Assembly: GCA_032433595.1 (NCBI GenBank)
Contig: JASWJB010000283.1
Location: 1 to 58,888, forward strand
Reading direction: 5' to 3'
Length of the DNA: 58,888 nt
DNA from: Conoideocrella luteorostrata
Lineage: Eukaryota; Ascomycota; Sordariomycetes; Hypocreales; Clavicipitaceae
Shown here: piece after piece, positions 24,201 to 34,729 of the stretch
How the letters are laid out: each line of letters starts with the position of its first letter
Position numbering within the stretch: the first letter of the stretch is position 1
Program-made: the position numbers and the translations under genes
Notes under the pieces: model-generated
Told to the model about the DNA's origin: nothing
Databases searched by the model: none
What the model saw: the letters and a program-made list of their open reading frames with translations, nothing else

Positions 24201-25886
24201 ATGTATGAACGATCTTGATTGAGCCCTAGCCCCGTCTGCCCCTGCCATCAATGAGCGTTCTAGCCTCCGGGATTCATTTATACGCAGCAGACACAGATTC
24301 ACATGGTGCAGTGCTGTGCTCCGTATCGCGTGTATCACTGACTCCTCCTGGCCCTCCCAATCGGACGATGAGGGTGCTGAAGCGTCGAGATGATGGCTGA
24401 CCACCCAGCAGGGTGGTGCTTGTCTCTTACCCCTGTTTGCCCATGTCTTTAGCAAGCCTTCCGGCGAGCCCACCTTCACACACGCGCAAGTGCATCCTCT
24501 TTCCAAGAAACAGAGTGCTCCCTACTGGTAGTCGTGCCTTCGTAATGCCAGCCGCCCTCCGTACTCCGTGCACTACAAATAGTAGCATGGCAGTTCGGAG
24601 GAGCTCTGAGCGAGAGCAGCCCCGAGTTGAAGTGCATGGATCAGTATTTGATGCGGGCAGGCGGACGGACGGACGGATGAGCACAGCTGCGGGTGCAGTA
24701 CTCCGTAGGTGTCCAAGTGTTCAGGTGTAGATGTGCCGAGTCAACCAACTTTCATTGGCCTCTTCTCTCTCTCTCTCGCACTCTTGAGGGAGCGGCCAAG
24801 TGCAGCCAGTTGCCGCGATTTGACAGTTGCCAAACAGCTGTCAGCCAGGTGCCAGCCAGAGGTCAAGCGAACGCCAAAGCGGTACATTGGCTGGTTCAGC
24901 CTAATAGACAGACCCCTGCTCTGCGCTCTGCTCTGCGCTCTGCTGTGCCCTGCTTGCCTGCCCTGCTCCCCCATATGCAAGGAAGCCTGTTCCTTGCAAT
25001 ATGGATGTGGATTCGCATTGTTGGCTCAGATCCCAACTGGTCCAAATTTCAACGACATGCATGCATATCATTTGCTTGCACTACGCGACTCGTTCGATGA
25101 TTGGGGCCTTGACGCGTTTCTTACGATACCGTTGAGGGTTTTTATTTCAATTTATTTTACGGAGCAGGACAGGCTTGGCTGCTTTCGATGTTGCCTCCGA
25201 TTGCACTTTTTATTCATGATTCATTTCCGCTTCCTTCCCCAGCTTCCCCGTCTTTCACACGTTTCTCATCTACATTCACTGTTGTGTGCGTTGGACGGGC
25301 CACCACAAGTCGTGTTAAAACAACTGCCACCCTCAGCCACCTCATCTATTCTGCATTCCACAACTCTTTCCCATATCTATCGACCCGGGATTGACGCGAG
25401 GATATCGCCCCTCTTTCCTTCGTGACGATTGTTAGGCTACACCACAATCCATTACTTACACTACGCAGACCCCGCTGAGAATCTCTTCAACGGTAACGGC
25501 CATACCAAACCGCCTACCATTGTCTAATGAAACGACATGCATCAATTTGCTGACGGAGTCGACAACTACTGAAACATAATCCTTTCCATCAATCAGCTTC
25601 ATACATCCAGATTTTGCTATAAATTCGGCGGCCCTTATCAGTCCTCGTTAATTGGCTAGTCGACCTTGATGACTTCCACCTACACGCAATTTGAGGAGGA
25701 ATTGGGACGACTCAGCGACAACAAGGCATTTCATTCAAGCCCGCCGAGACGCAGAGTCCATACTTCGGCGAAAGGCAACCTCAAACTACATTTTCGCCGG
25801 TCGGGGTTGACCTTATCCTCACATATTCTCAACTACTTCCCACATAAAAGACGTTCGGGGCCCGGCAAGGCCAGCTGAATTGTCCC
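21224..25886. other. Gene-poor region between photolyase and membrane-protein genes
   Basis: The promoter of the photolyase gene is at the left and that of the four-helix membrane protein at the right. Between them I see an AAAC microsatellite (22221-22250), TACTCCG copies (22075-22088, 22470-22479, 23050, 23258, 23610, 23890, 24560, 24700) and a GGAC run near 24661. The largest frame (24709-25425, + strand) has no recognisable domain and a composition like the surrounding DNA. A 70-codon frame at 25666-25878 could be an upstream ORF of the next gene but is unsupported. Confidence 0.55.
22075..22479. repeat. TACTCCG repeat copies and AAAC microsatellite
   Basis: The extended repeat TACTCCGTACAATA is at 22075-22088 and an inverted copy at 22470-22479. 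Between them lies an (AAAC)n run at 22221-22250. Confidence 0.8.
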
Positions 25887-27278
25887 ATGGCGCCAGCTGG
25901 GCTTCCCATCATTTTCGCCGGATCGTTGGCTGCACTAGCTACGTCCACGACGATATGTCTCGAAATTATTTCTTGCATCAATGCTGAGGGCAGCTCATCA
26001 CTCATTGCGGCATGCAGTGCCGCTGCTGCACTTGAATCTACCGCTTTGCTCATACTCGGTGCACTTGGCATAGTTGATACCTTACATACTGGAATCCCCT
26101 CATCCTGGTACTCTACAAAGTTGGCTTTCATCTTGCAACTCTTTGCTTGCATAGCAGCGGCAGCTGCCTCAATTGTAGCTCTTGCTTTCTTACAACAATC
26201 AACTTCAGAAACCCAAGGTGGTGGTTCCATCGACATCAGACGAAACCTACTTGTCGGTCTAGCGATAGCTCTGGCCCTCGCTGCCATTCTGCAATTTGGT
26301 TTCATCACTTTTCATTTTCTTACAAATCGCGATATTACCCTTGGATCTACATCCTCGTCCCTACACCCCGACGAAGACCGGCGAAACGTGCATGTCAAAG
26401 GCATTCGATACAGCCAAACACATCCGATACACCAGATCCAAGAAATGACATCCGTCAGCAGCATCGATTCGGTCGTCCCTTCCGAGAAGACCAGTATGGG
26501 ACCGATTGACTTACTCAGGTCTTCTGTATCTCAGGCAATTCGGCCAACCTCCTCGAGAACCAGGCTACTGGGATCTGAGCGACGGCCGCGACTTTCTCTG
26601 GATTCTATCCCTACTCGTACTAGTGCCGAGACCTCTTTTGATTGTTGGGATACATCCTCCGTGGATGCTCACAATCGGCAGGTTGTTATGGACATGTCAT
26701 TTCCCTCAGCACTCAAGAAGGCCCTTGAGACAATTCCCGCAAGCCCCTCAGAGAGTGTTGCACCTAGCCGATCTGACACTCCGGTGGACGCGGAGTACTT
26801 GGAGCCACCTCGAGTGTTGCAGAGGATGGAGAGCTATAGCTCCAGTCTACACTCCCAACAGGAGTCAAATCGACTGACACCTAGCAGCTCTGCGAATGAG
26901 CTACACATTCACCCCCTCTTCCGGTCCGACTCTCCCACTCCACCGCCCGCTGCAACCCCTGGTACTGTCGTCCTCGCTGCCCCAAATGCTGGGCAAGTCA
27001 TTTCCCGCCGTGGAAGCCACCAGTCTCTCCAGCGACTCCGGAGCGGTAGCTTGCCCGTGGGACGTAGCCCACTCACGCATTATGCAAGCTCCGAAAGTAT
27101 CCAGCCGCAGCGGAAGATGAAAGACGATGGAGACGTTGGACGGAGCACTTCAGGAGCACGAGGGGAGAGAAAAATGACACCACCTGTTCCTGAGTGGCTG
27201 CTAAGCCCATCTATGAAGGCCAGTTTAGAATCTTTTAAGGAACAGGACGACGATGGCGAAGCCGAAACGAGGCAATGA
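25887..27278 (+). CDS. Four-helix membrane protein with long Ser-rich tail, function unknown
   Basis: A single exon encodes 463 aa. Four hydrophobic segments lie at about residues 5-30, 38-65, 77-104 and 119-146. They are small-residue-rich (Ala, Gly, Ser) and separated by short loops, so the protein is predicted to span a membrane four times. The remaining 300 residues are hydrophilic, with many Ser/Thr and Ser-Pro sites (SDTPVD, SPTPPPA, RSGSLPVGRSP) and basic RxxS sites, as in a phosphorylated cytosolic tail. I do not recognise a named family; fungal proteins of this layout are usually annotated as hypothetical membrane proteins. The start is the first ATG after a stop in this frame, with a hydrophobic segment directly behind it. 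Confidence 0.75.
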   Translation: MAPAGLPIIFAGSLAALATSTTICLEIISCINAEGSSSLIAACSAAAALESTALLILGALGIVDTLHTGIPSSWYSTKLAFILQLFACIAAAAASIVALAFLQQSTSETQGGGSIDIRRNLLVGLAIALALAAILQFGFITFHFLTNRDITLGSTSSSLHPDEDRRNVHVKGIRYSQTHPIHQIQEMTSVSSIDSVVPSEKTSMGPIDLLRSSVSQAIRPTSSRTRLLGSERRPRLSLDSIPTRTSAETSFDCWDTSSVDAHNRQVVMDMSFPSALKKALETIPASPSESVAPSRSDTPVDAEYLEPPRVLQRMESYSSSLHSQQESNRLTPSSSANELHIHPLFRSDSPTPPPAATPGTVVLAAPNAGQVISRRGSHQSLQRLRSGSLPVGRSPLTHYASSESIQPQRKMKDDGDVGRSTSGARGERKMTPPVPEWLLSPSMKASLESFKEQDDDGEAETRQ

Positions 27279-28073
27279 CTGCATTTTGCCAACTAATGTA
27301 TAATAACGAGCGAGGTTTTGATATGAACGACTTTATGCGAAACATTTTTTTTTTCATTTGTATGGGTACTGGAAAATATAGATAAGGCACGGATATCAAT
27401 CTCTGATATGCATATGTCCGGCAGACATATTTTGGGATTGTACAAACAGCTCGGCGTTGTATTTAGACATGAGCCAGATATTCTAGGTGGGCTTGCTGGC
27501 AGGGACGACGGAAAGAAGCCAAAAAATTCAATGATACCACATCTACTATACAGAGAAAATTTGTTACATTTTATATTTTCCTGGTAGTTCGGAAGCTTCC
27601 CGGCTCCTTAGTCCATGTAAGCACAACGTGGTGTTTTTACGAAGCACACAAAGTTAGACGCTTCCATGAATACACGAGCAACTGGCAAACACCCGAGTTG
27701 CGTAACAACTCCATTGACTAGCCTCATCAGATCCGCATCTCTTGATTCGATTGTACAATACTCCGTACACAACTACAAGTCTCGATTTACGATATGACGC
27801 ACGACCAGGCACATGTCTCTAGACACATATCATCTACGGAGTAGTCAAGCTCCTCTCGCCACGGCCCCACATAATTAGGGCCAACGCCAGCGACGATGTT
27901 TCTACCGCTGTCTATTAGATTCTTGAGTAAGTGCCATCAAGAGTACTCCGTACCTGGAGAGAGAATGTTGGTTCAAGTCCATATTCACAGGAAAATTAAA
28001 TGTTAACTTTGACCAGCTTTTAAGAATTTCGCTTGTGTCATACTTTGTTCTGAAGCAAGAGTTGAAGCAGCTA
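27279..28073. other. 3' flank of membrane-protein gene and left flank of transposon
   Basis: The stretch is AT-rich with no credible frame. It contains three copies of the TACTCCG repeat, including the compound form GTACAATACTCCGTAC at 27753-27768, an inverted copy at 27834-27843 and one at 27944-27953. It ends with the TA at 28072-28073 that forms the left target-site duplication of the transposon. Confidence 0.6.
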
Positions 28074-28116
28074 ACGTCGCCCACCCACTTACCAGACACA
28101 CCCACTTTCCGGACAC
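28074..28116. repeat. Left terminal inverted repeat with 17-nt insertion
   Basis: It reads as 17 nt ending CACCCACTT, then 17 further nt also ending CACCCACTT, then TCCGGACAC. Removing the second 17-nt block gives a perfect match to the right end. Confidence 0.9.
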
Positions 28117-28196
28117 CTTAAGCTGCTGATGTGTGCCTTCCAATATCGTCACATTCGTCAGCATCATGAGTTGAAAATAGTAATATTTGGTGTATT

Positions 28197-29642
28197 CTAG
28201 CTAGCAAGCTGCCACTCGTGACAGAGGTCTTCAAAAGGAGTATTGGCAATCGCGGTTGCTGCTGCAATCTGCGCTGGAAGGCGCTGGCAAGCCTTTTCAA
28301 CATCTTTAGTATTCGCGAATTTTTTATTAGGGTTATGTTCGACCTTCTGCTTCTTCCTTAGTTTGTGGGCATCAAATTGATGCCTTAGATCCCGGATTTC
28401 CTGCTCTGCGCTTACGAGCTGGATATTTTTATCGTCAATTCGCTTCTGGATCTTCCGAAATAATTAGCGAACTGTTAGGTCTATCTGACTAGGAGGAATA
28501 ACTCGGTCAATTAGTTTCTGAATACGACTGCCGCGCTGAGGGTCTTAAGAAGGTCTTCCTGCTGCTTTTCAGGGATTTAAGGCGTTGCTTGAGGCAATTG
28601 TTGAAGAGGCTTATCAGCGGATGCTAGTAATTTAGATAGAAGAGGTCTTGTCACATTGACTGGCCAAAGTCCCGTAGCTGTTGCGTATTAGATAGCTATA
28701 GCTAGCACAGGCTACTCGGGTCACTCACGTGTACAACAATCTAACATCTCACTTGTGCATTGCTTTGTTTCATTCACGTGCATCTTACACCTTATAACTA
28801 ATTACCTTACTGCTAATATCGACAATCCACGTGCTACGTCTAGCATCCCACTAGGCGTATCCAGCACGTAACACTTAGTCTCCGGGATAAAGACCTCTTA
28901 TAACCAAAATAAGCTAATTTTATTAGAGGTTTAGCTATTTAGTGATGCCGTAAAGTGCCACTTGCGATATTAATCCATATTATTAGGGAACCATTGCTGC
29001 TGTATGCTTTCTCCCTTAAAGATAACTAGCGGGCTAATAACCATGCTATCTACGCTAATACACTTAATAATTATAGTCTAAGCGCCATCTAGGGTGTTTT
29101 CTGATAATAATTCGTATTCTCGAGTGCCTAAGAACTAGACCATTGCTGCCCTGGCCCTCTTGAACACCTACCTTATCTACGATGTACCGATTTCGCGGTG
29201 GAATTTGCCTTATGGCCTCTGGCTCGAGAAGTATAAAGAAGGTCTTTATTATATCAGCAGCGGCGCCATTAATACAGCAGGAATCTATCCGCTTGCCTTT
29301 CTTTGTTGATATTTCCGGATAACGCCTTAAGAAGCCTGTAACCCAATTTTTTCCGATAGGTTTAAGGTCTCCTCCCTTGACCAGAATGTATGAGACAAAG
29401 CTGCGGAGTTGTTAATGTGTAATAGGCACATTCGATGATACGTGAGCTTTAATCCACTTGACGAGGCTTACTTCATCCTTTAGAGAAAGCCGTTGCCAGC
29501 GTTCGTATGCATCTAATCGCGTTTGGGCGTCTTTAATTCGGCCATGAAGCGTTGCCCTTGGAATTACCCAGAGCTGCGCAGCCTTGCGAATAGATTCACC
29601 GCTTTGAACAGTAGATATCACGTTTGCACAGTAATTAAGCAT
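28197..29642 (-). pseudogene. Pogo/Fot1-type transposase, degenerate
   Basis: The N-terminus (29642-29412) is still open. It encodes a helix-turn-helix of the Psq/CENP-B type (GESIRKAAQLWVIPRATLHG) and the start of the second DNA-binding domain. The minus strand then continues with recognisable family pieces: KNWVTGFLRRYP and KGKRIDS at about 29310-29360, then PRNRYIVDKVGVQEGQGSNG at about 29130-29200, which is the start of the DDE catalytic region where the family has a W-N-x-D-E motif (here RYIVDK). A C-terminal coiled coil with KKQKVEHNPNKKFAN precedes a stop at 28197-28199. Stop codons and frameshifts lie between these pieces, so no functional enzyme is expected. It is included only as a broken copy. 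Confidence 0.88.
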
Positions 29643-29743
29643 TTTATAATAGATAAAATAATTATTATGCTAATAGCAATTAAATCACGCGAGAAATCAC
29701 GGTCAGAATGCCGGCATTTTGGTGTTGCAAAAGGAAGAAATTA

Positions 29744-29769
29744 GTGTCCGGAAAGTGGGTGGGCGACGT
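29744..29769. repeat. Right terminal inverted repeat
   Basis: It begins GTGTCCGGAAAGTGGGTGGG and ends ACGT next to TA. Its reverse complement matches the left end apart from the extra 17 nt there. Confidence 0.9.
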
Positions 29770-30169
29770 TAGGTCCTTGCGCGTCTGTCAGAATAGCAAT
29801 ATCTCATCCCATGTTGAAGCAGAACCTTGGGTCACTTCCGTGGGCCAAGACCGTTGATGAACAGCACTCCGTTTTGTGTACTCCGTACTCACTCATGGAT
29901 AGGCAATATTTGAACACACATGACTGACGTACCTTCGCACCCACAATAAGACTACCCAAAGGGAGTGAACCCCACTTAGACAGCCCAAGCCCGACCACGA
30001 AGAGCCACCCAGCTCCAAATCCAAGTCAACCTCGACTAGCCAACCATTTGCTTGCGTCGTCGTAGAATCCTGTTTCTCCTACGACCTCTTCTCGCACAAT
30101 TTCAACAGCGACCTCACTGACGACTCTTATCTCTCAGCAGCCGTCCAGCTGCACTGCCTCCTGCCCGAC
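29770..30169. promoter_or_regulatory. RAD23 promoter region abutting the transposon
   Basis: Only 400 bp separate the transposon end from the RAD23 start codon, so this short stretch must hold the core promoter and 5' leader. A TACTCCG copy lies at 29879-29888. The last 150 bp are pyrimidine-rich with many CTC and GCC triplets. Confidence 0.6.
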
Positions 30170-31854
30170 ATGAAGGTCACATTCAGAGTAAGCTTCAAGG
30201 GTTATTTCTCGCCCCCCCGCCACTTCTCCAGCTCTCCGTTGGGATGGAGTTCGCGAGTCTGCGCCGCCACACGAAAATTGCCGCCGTGCTTCACCATCTC
30301 ACGTACCAAGTCAGTCGTGATAAGAAGACTAATATTTATTGCTTCATGCAGGATCTCAAGCAACAGAAATTCGCCCTCGAGGTCGAGCCTACCGACACAG
30401 TACGTCGAGCCGCCACCATAATTCTCACGCTCCAAATAACCTCCCAATATCGTGGAATACATTTGACTGATGTTATACGGTAGATCTCCGCTGTCAAGGA
30501 GAAAATATCTGGAGAGAAAGGATGGGACCCCAAGCACCAGAAGCTCATTTACTCCGGTTCGATACCCGTTTGGAGAGCACACTCTACCCTGAAAATGGGT
30601 ACTGACCTCGCATAGGTAAAATCCTGAAAGATGACGAGACTGTCGCTTCTTACAACATCGAGGAGAAGGGCTTTGTTGTCTGTATGGTGAACAAAGTATG
30701 TTCGACTCCATACCAGAGATATAACATACTGTAATTAGCCAAAGCTGACGCATAGATGATAGCCCAAGGAGAAACCCGCCCCTGCAGCCGAGTCATCGTC
30801 TGCCGCTCCTCCTGCTACTCCCGCTCAACCTGTTGCCAGCACCCCTGCTGTGCCCGCTGCTCCCACTCAGCCTACCTCTAACCAATCTACTGTGCCCGCT
30901 ACGCCGACTCCACAACGTCAAGGTGAGGCTGGTGAAGCTGGTGAAGCTGGTGGACAAAGTTCTTCGGGCTTGGCTATGGGCGCCGAGCGTGCTGTGGCTA
31001 TCGCAAATATGGAAGCAATGGGCTTTGAGCGGAGCCAGATCGATTCAGCTATGCGTGCTGCTTTCAATAACCCTGACCGTGCTGTTGAATACCTCTTAAA
31101 TGTGAGATTTGAAGACTTCAAAATGATACGGTCTTTTCAGTTTATCCTGACATATTTCCATCATAGGGAATCCCCGAGAGCGTGCAACAAGAACAACAGG
31201 CGCGCCAGGCTGCTGCCGCTGCTGCACCAACACAGACCACCTCGCCGACGCCGACGCCAGCGACGGCAACGACACAAGGAGGCGATGATGATGGCGGCAT
31301 CAACCTCTTCGATCTTGCAGCTCAACACGGCGGCGGTGGTCGAGGAGGAGGCAGTGGTGGAGGTAACGCAGCGGCGGCGGCGGCGGCGGCGGCGGCTGTC
31401 AGTCAAGGGGATATGGGAAACTTGGACTTCCTAAGACATAACCCTCAATTTCAGCAGCTTCGCCAGGTCGTCCAGCAACAGCCTCAGATGCTAGAACCGA
31501 TTCTGCAACAGCTCGGGGCTGGAAATCCTCAGTTAGCGCAACTGATTGCTTCGAACCCTGACCAGTTCCTCCAGCTTCTTGGCGAAAATGGTGATGATGA
31601 CGTTCCACTGCCGCCTGGTGCCCAGGCTATTTCTGTCACAGAGGAGGAGCGTGATGCTATTGAGCGTGTAAGACTGAATAATGTAATGTGTGAGTTGAGA
31701 GAAACACAGCACTGACGAAAAATAGCTTTGCCGGCTTGGCTTTGACCGTGACCAAGCCATTCAAGCCTATTTTGCATGCGACAAGAACGAAGAGCTTGCG
31801 GCAAATTTTCTATTCGACCAGCCTCCTGACGATGACGAGCCTCCTGCCAATTGA
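30170..31854 (+). CDS. RAD23, ubiquitin shuttle and nucleotide-excision-repair factor
   Basis: Seven exons (30170-30187, 30352-30399, 30484-30556, 30616-30695, 30763-31101, 31167-31667, 31726-31854) encode 395 aa. All joins keep frame, with typical donors and CTGAC/CTGAT branch sites. The domain order is that of Rad23/HR23: a ubiquitin-like domain at residues 1-73 (MKVTFR, then [15 protein letters not shown]), a Pro/Ala/Thr linker, UBA1 at about 143-188 ([20 protein letters not shown]), a Gly/Ala-rich linker, the XPC/Rad4-binding domain at about 271-325 ([18 protein letters not shown]) and UBA2 at about 345-390 ([21 protein letters not shown]). The protein binds Rad4 to recognise helix-distorting lesions and carries ubiquitylated proteins to the proteasome. 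The first coding exon is only 18 nt. Ala and Gly runs in the second linker are encoded by a GCG/GGN microsatellite at 31321-31396. Confidence 0.96.
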
Positions 31855-32461
31855 GGTGACAGTGGGCTGTGAATAATAACGCCAACAGCAACCGTTGAGA
31901 GGAAACCGGAAAACTCGCCAACGCATGTCATGATTATGAAAACGAAACACTTCCATGGATGAGTAGGAACATCAATGTTCGCGGGTGAGGAAACCTAATG
32001 TTAAGAGGCACCAAGACGAATATCATCTTGGTTCACAGTGCACGGCGACGTGGGGATGGCCTCATCGAGAAGAGGGCAGCTACGACTTATGGTTACTAGT
32101 TGCGAACACTAACGGGAGTGGGGGTTTGGTCTGTTAGCAGAGATATCAATTCCATCATTGAATTTATATTTTCCTTCACGGCCTCCGATTTGCCATTATC
32201 TTGTCAGTCGACGACAGTGTATTTGAGATCAGGCATAGCAACTAAGTGTCCATGAATGACGGGTTCATACCCCTAACTCCAGAGCTATTGGTGGTTTCTA
32301 ATCCGTCCTTAATCGTAACTTGGTTAATAAAGCCTCCTATCTTGGGTATCATTGACATTTTCTACTTCTGTTGGACGCTTTTTCATCGCCCTCATTTTAG
32401 AGGGACATGGATTACCATGCCGATCGGTTCAACAATAACTTCTTTATCAGCATCTATATTA
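31855..32461. other. Intergenic region between convergent RAD23 and BDP1
   Basis: This 607-bp stretch holds the two 3' flanks. I see no coding, repeat or RNA feature in it. Confidence 0.6.
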
Positions 32462-34249
32462 CTATTGCCCTTCCTGAGCAATAGGTTCTCCATTCAAACC
32501 ATATGAAACGGTCTGTTTGCCCTTCCTCTTGCCTTTCTTCTTCTTCTTTGCGTCTCCTTCTCCGTCTTCATCCGCAAACAACTCCTCGCGTTTCTTCCTC
32601 ATAAGCTCGGCCTGCTCATCCGCAAGCTTCTGCCTCTCTGCCTCATAATCCTCTTGGATCTTTCTCTGTTCAGCCTCAATCGTCTCCACCGACTCGAACT
32701 CCGTGCCGGTGAACGCTATGTACTCATCAATGTCCATCTTGATAGTCTTTTCACCAATCATTATAGAATCAATGCGTTGGGGGTTATGACGCTCCTCGCG
32801 GTTGTACTTCAGCTTGACATGGCGGCGTTGCTTTCCAGGAAACATTTTGGAAATCATTTGGAAGTCGGTGCCAAACATGCGGAGACCCCTATAGAAGAGT
32901 TCTGTTTCTTGTTCGGTCCAAATGTTGGGACCTTTTAGTTTGGACGTGTTCATGAAGGAGGAGGAGGTGATGAGGCGGGTGAAGTCGTTTTCTTCAATGG
33001 TTTCCATGTCTTTCCCTGCCTGCGCCGCGGCCGCGCGGGCATGTCGATCCATGACAAGAGAGTTCTGGTCTACAACGATTTGGCCGTCGACAATGCGGAA
33101 TTGGGGACCCGACGAGGCAGCTGGAGCTGCTGAAGCTGATGATGTTCCAGGTGTGCTGGACTTGGCTATTGTGCCAGGAGCTGGGGACTGGGAGGAGCCG
33201 TTGGCGTCACCTGCTTCACTGGGTGTGTCGCTCTCCTTGTCGAGTTTGGTTTTTAGGCGGGCTTTGCGTTCGCGGTCGCGGAGTTCGTCATGGCGACTAA
33301 ACTTTTTGCCAATGCGCAGGTCTTTTGTTAAATCGGACATTCTAAGTTTTTGTAGATCGACGACTTGGGCTTCAGCGTCCTCTGGGGTTGCTGAACGGGC
33401 TCGTCTGGAGCTGGATCGTGAGCCGTTAGCATTCGGCGTGGAAGCTTTTCGTTTTCGTGGCGCCGGGGCTAGTGAGTCAGCATCTTGCTGTTGTGTAGCC
33501 TTTCTTTGCCGTTTCTTTGGGCGTGGTGATTCAGTCTCGGCAGTATCTGTTGTTATATTCTCGGCGGAGCTTGGCGTTGGTGGTTTTCTGGTTGCTCGCT
33601 TTGTTACTGGCTTAGGAGCACTGGCAGCGGCAGCTGGTTCTTCTGATGGATTTATTGTTATAGAGACAGTGGCACTTTGCCTTCCTTTCAAAGGCTCTGT
33701 AGGTTCAGAGTTCGTATTTTTCTCGGATGATGGGATTCGCTCGTCCGAGGTCTCTATTGATGGCTCTGGTGGGGGGTCGGTATCAGAATGACGCCGTGTG
33801 CGCATGTGAGTGCTAGGTATTGTTGTGGGCTGGGGATCTGCTTGGGGTGGTTCAGTTACAGGCCCGGGTTCTATTGTTTCACTCCTGGCTGATGAATTTT
33901 CTGGCTGCGGCTGTGGCCGAATGGTGGCGTCTGGTTGTTGATTTAGCGATGTTCGCCTTTTGTTTCGTCTGGGAGACGCGACTGGTGTTTCTTTCTCCTT
34001 GTCTGATGGGTCCTGGGCAACGTTTTGTAAATCATTCTGCTGGATTTCGCGAAACTCTTGCTGTTTGTCGATAGTTTCAAACTCAGTCTCTGGTATTGTC
34101 TCTGAAGGCACATCGATCGCAGGTTGTGGTGTTGGCGTTGGCGTTGGTGTTGGTGTAGGTTTTGTAGTATGTGCGGATGGCCTCGGCCGTGCGACCGGAG
34201 CCTTCGGTTTGAAGGCGAGGCCGCCTTTTTTCTTGAACATGGAACTCAT
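32462..34249 (-). CDS. Transcription factor TFIIIB subunit B'' (BDP1)
   Basis: A single exon encodes 595 aa. Bdp1 joins TBP and Brf1 in TFIIIB, which recruits RNA polymerase III to tRNA, 5S and U6 genes. The diagnostic part is a SANT/Myb-like domain at about residues 440-490 (GPNIWTEQETELFYRGLRMF, then GTDFQMISKMFPGKQRRHVK), preceded by the RLITSSSFMN segment and followed by a long charged helix (KIQEDYEAERQKLADEQAEL) and a Lys-rich tail. The first 350 residues are low-complexity: a Thr-Pro repeat at about 31-42 (coded by a GGTGTT/GGCGTT-type repeat near 34130-34160), Ser/Thr/Glu-rich blocks and basic clusters. This fits the poorly conserved N-terminus of fungal Bdp1. The gene is transcribed divergently from BRE1. 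Confidence 0.92.
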   Translation of the reverse strand: MSSMFKKKGGLAFKPKAPVARPRPSAHTTKPTPTPTPTPTPQPAIDVPSETIPETEFETIDKQQEFREIQQNDLQNVAQDPSDKEKETPVASPRRNKRRTSLNQQPDATIRPQPQPENSSARSETIEPGPVTEPPQADPQPTTIPSTHMRTRRHSDTDPPPEPSIETSDERIPSSEKNTNSEPTEPLKGRQSATVSITINPSEEPAAAASAPKPVTKRATRKPPTPSSAENITTDTAETESPRPKKRQRKATQQQDADSLAPAPRKRKASTPNANGSRSSSRRARSATPEDAEAQVVDLQKLRMSDLTKDLRIGKKFSRHDELRDRERKARLKTKLDKESDTPSEAGDANGSSQSPAPGTIAKSSTPGTSSASAAPAASSGPQFRIVDGQIVVDQNSLVMDRHARAAAAQAGKDMETIEENDFTRLITSSSFMNTSKLKGPNIWTEQETELFYRGLRMFGTDFQMISKMFPGKQRRHVKLKYNREERHNPQRIDSIMIGEKTIKMDIDEYIAFTGTEFESVETIEAEQRKIQEDYEAERQKLADEQAELMRKKREELFADEDGEGDAKKKKKGKRKGKQTVSYGLNGEPIAQEGQ

Positions 34250-34729
34250 GTTGAATGGTTGGCGATGTCAGCCAGGGGTGTAAGAATTCCAAGAAACAAA
34301 TTCATGTCCCACTATCGAACCAAAAAGTTCAACGACTCTTCGCCGAACCTCGAGTGACCCAAAACGAAGAAGGTGGGCCTCGCAATTATGAAGGGTCGGT
34401 ACCGGGCGAGGTTTACCCGGCAGCTGGCAACCACGAGAAACTTGCCCCGAATTAGGCATAGCGCGGGACTAGATCCTCTTTCGCGCAGCGGCCATGCCTC
34501 TGGTTTGCGAGTCGACTTCGAAATTTCAACTCCTGGCCACGATCACTCTCCCCTCCCAATCACCAAACCTCCACCCCAGGCAATTCTTCACGGAGCTTGC
34601 TTGATGACAATCCACAGGGTGTTAGTTGTAGGACGGGACGTGTCTCAAGAGCGTCATCGCCGCCATAATCTCGCTCTGACAACCCCTTCTCACTGAGTCC
34701 TGGAGGGACTTTCTTTGACGCGTTGTCTG
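34250..34729. promoter_or_regulatory. Divergent promoter region of BDP1 and BRE1
   Basis: About 480 bp separate the two start codons and must carry both promoters. The stretch has near-balanced base composition. I see no repeat or obvious factor site. Confidence 0.6.

Larger units (their letters stand above)
28074..29769 (-). mobile_element. Decayed Fot1/pogo-type DNA transposon
   Basis: The element is bounded by inverted ends. The right end (29744-29769) is 26 nt. The left end (28074-28116) has the same 26 nt interrupted by an extra 17 nt. Each end abuts a TA dinucleotide (28072-28073 and 29770-29771), the target-site duplication of Tc1/mariner-pogo elements. The 1.7-kb interior holds one decayed transposase gene on the minus strand and is strongly AT-rich, with many TA dinucleotides and stop codons. 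This fits repeat-induced point mutation, a common fate of fungal repeats. The length is slightly below the usual 1.8-2 kb for Fot1-type elements, so small deletions are likely. Confidence 0.9.

Noticed and set aside
24709..25425. 238-codon plus-strand open frame
   Set aside because: The Cys/Leu-rich appearance comes from TGC/CTG-rich low-complexity DNA; no domain or splice context was seen.
25666..25878. 70-codon frame just upstream of the membrane-protein gene, possible first exon or upstream ORF
   Set aside because: It is out of frame with the main gene and no donor joins it; it is left as an unsupported possible upstream ORF.
32922..33791. 289-codon open frame antisense to BDP1
   Set aside because: It is the complement of a biased Ser/Thr/Pro-rich coding region; BDP1 on the other strand has a diagnostic SANT domain.
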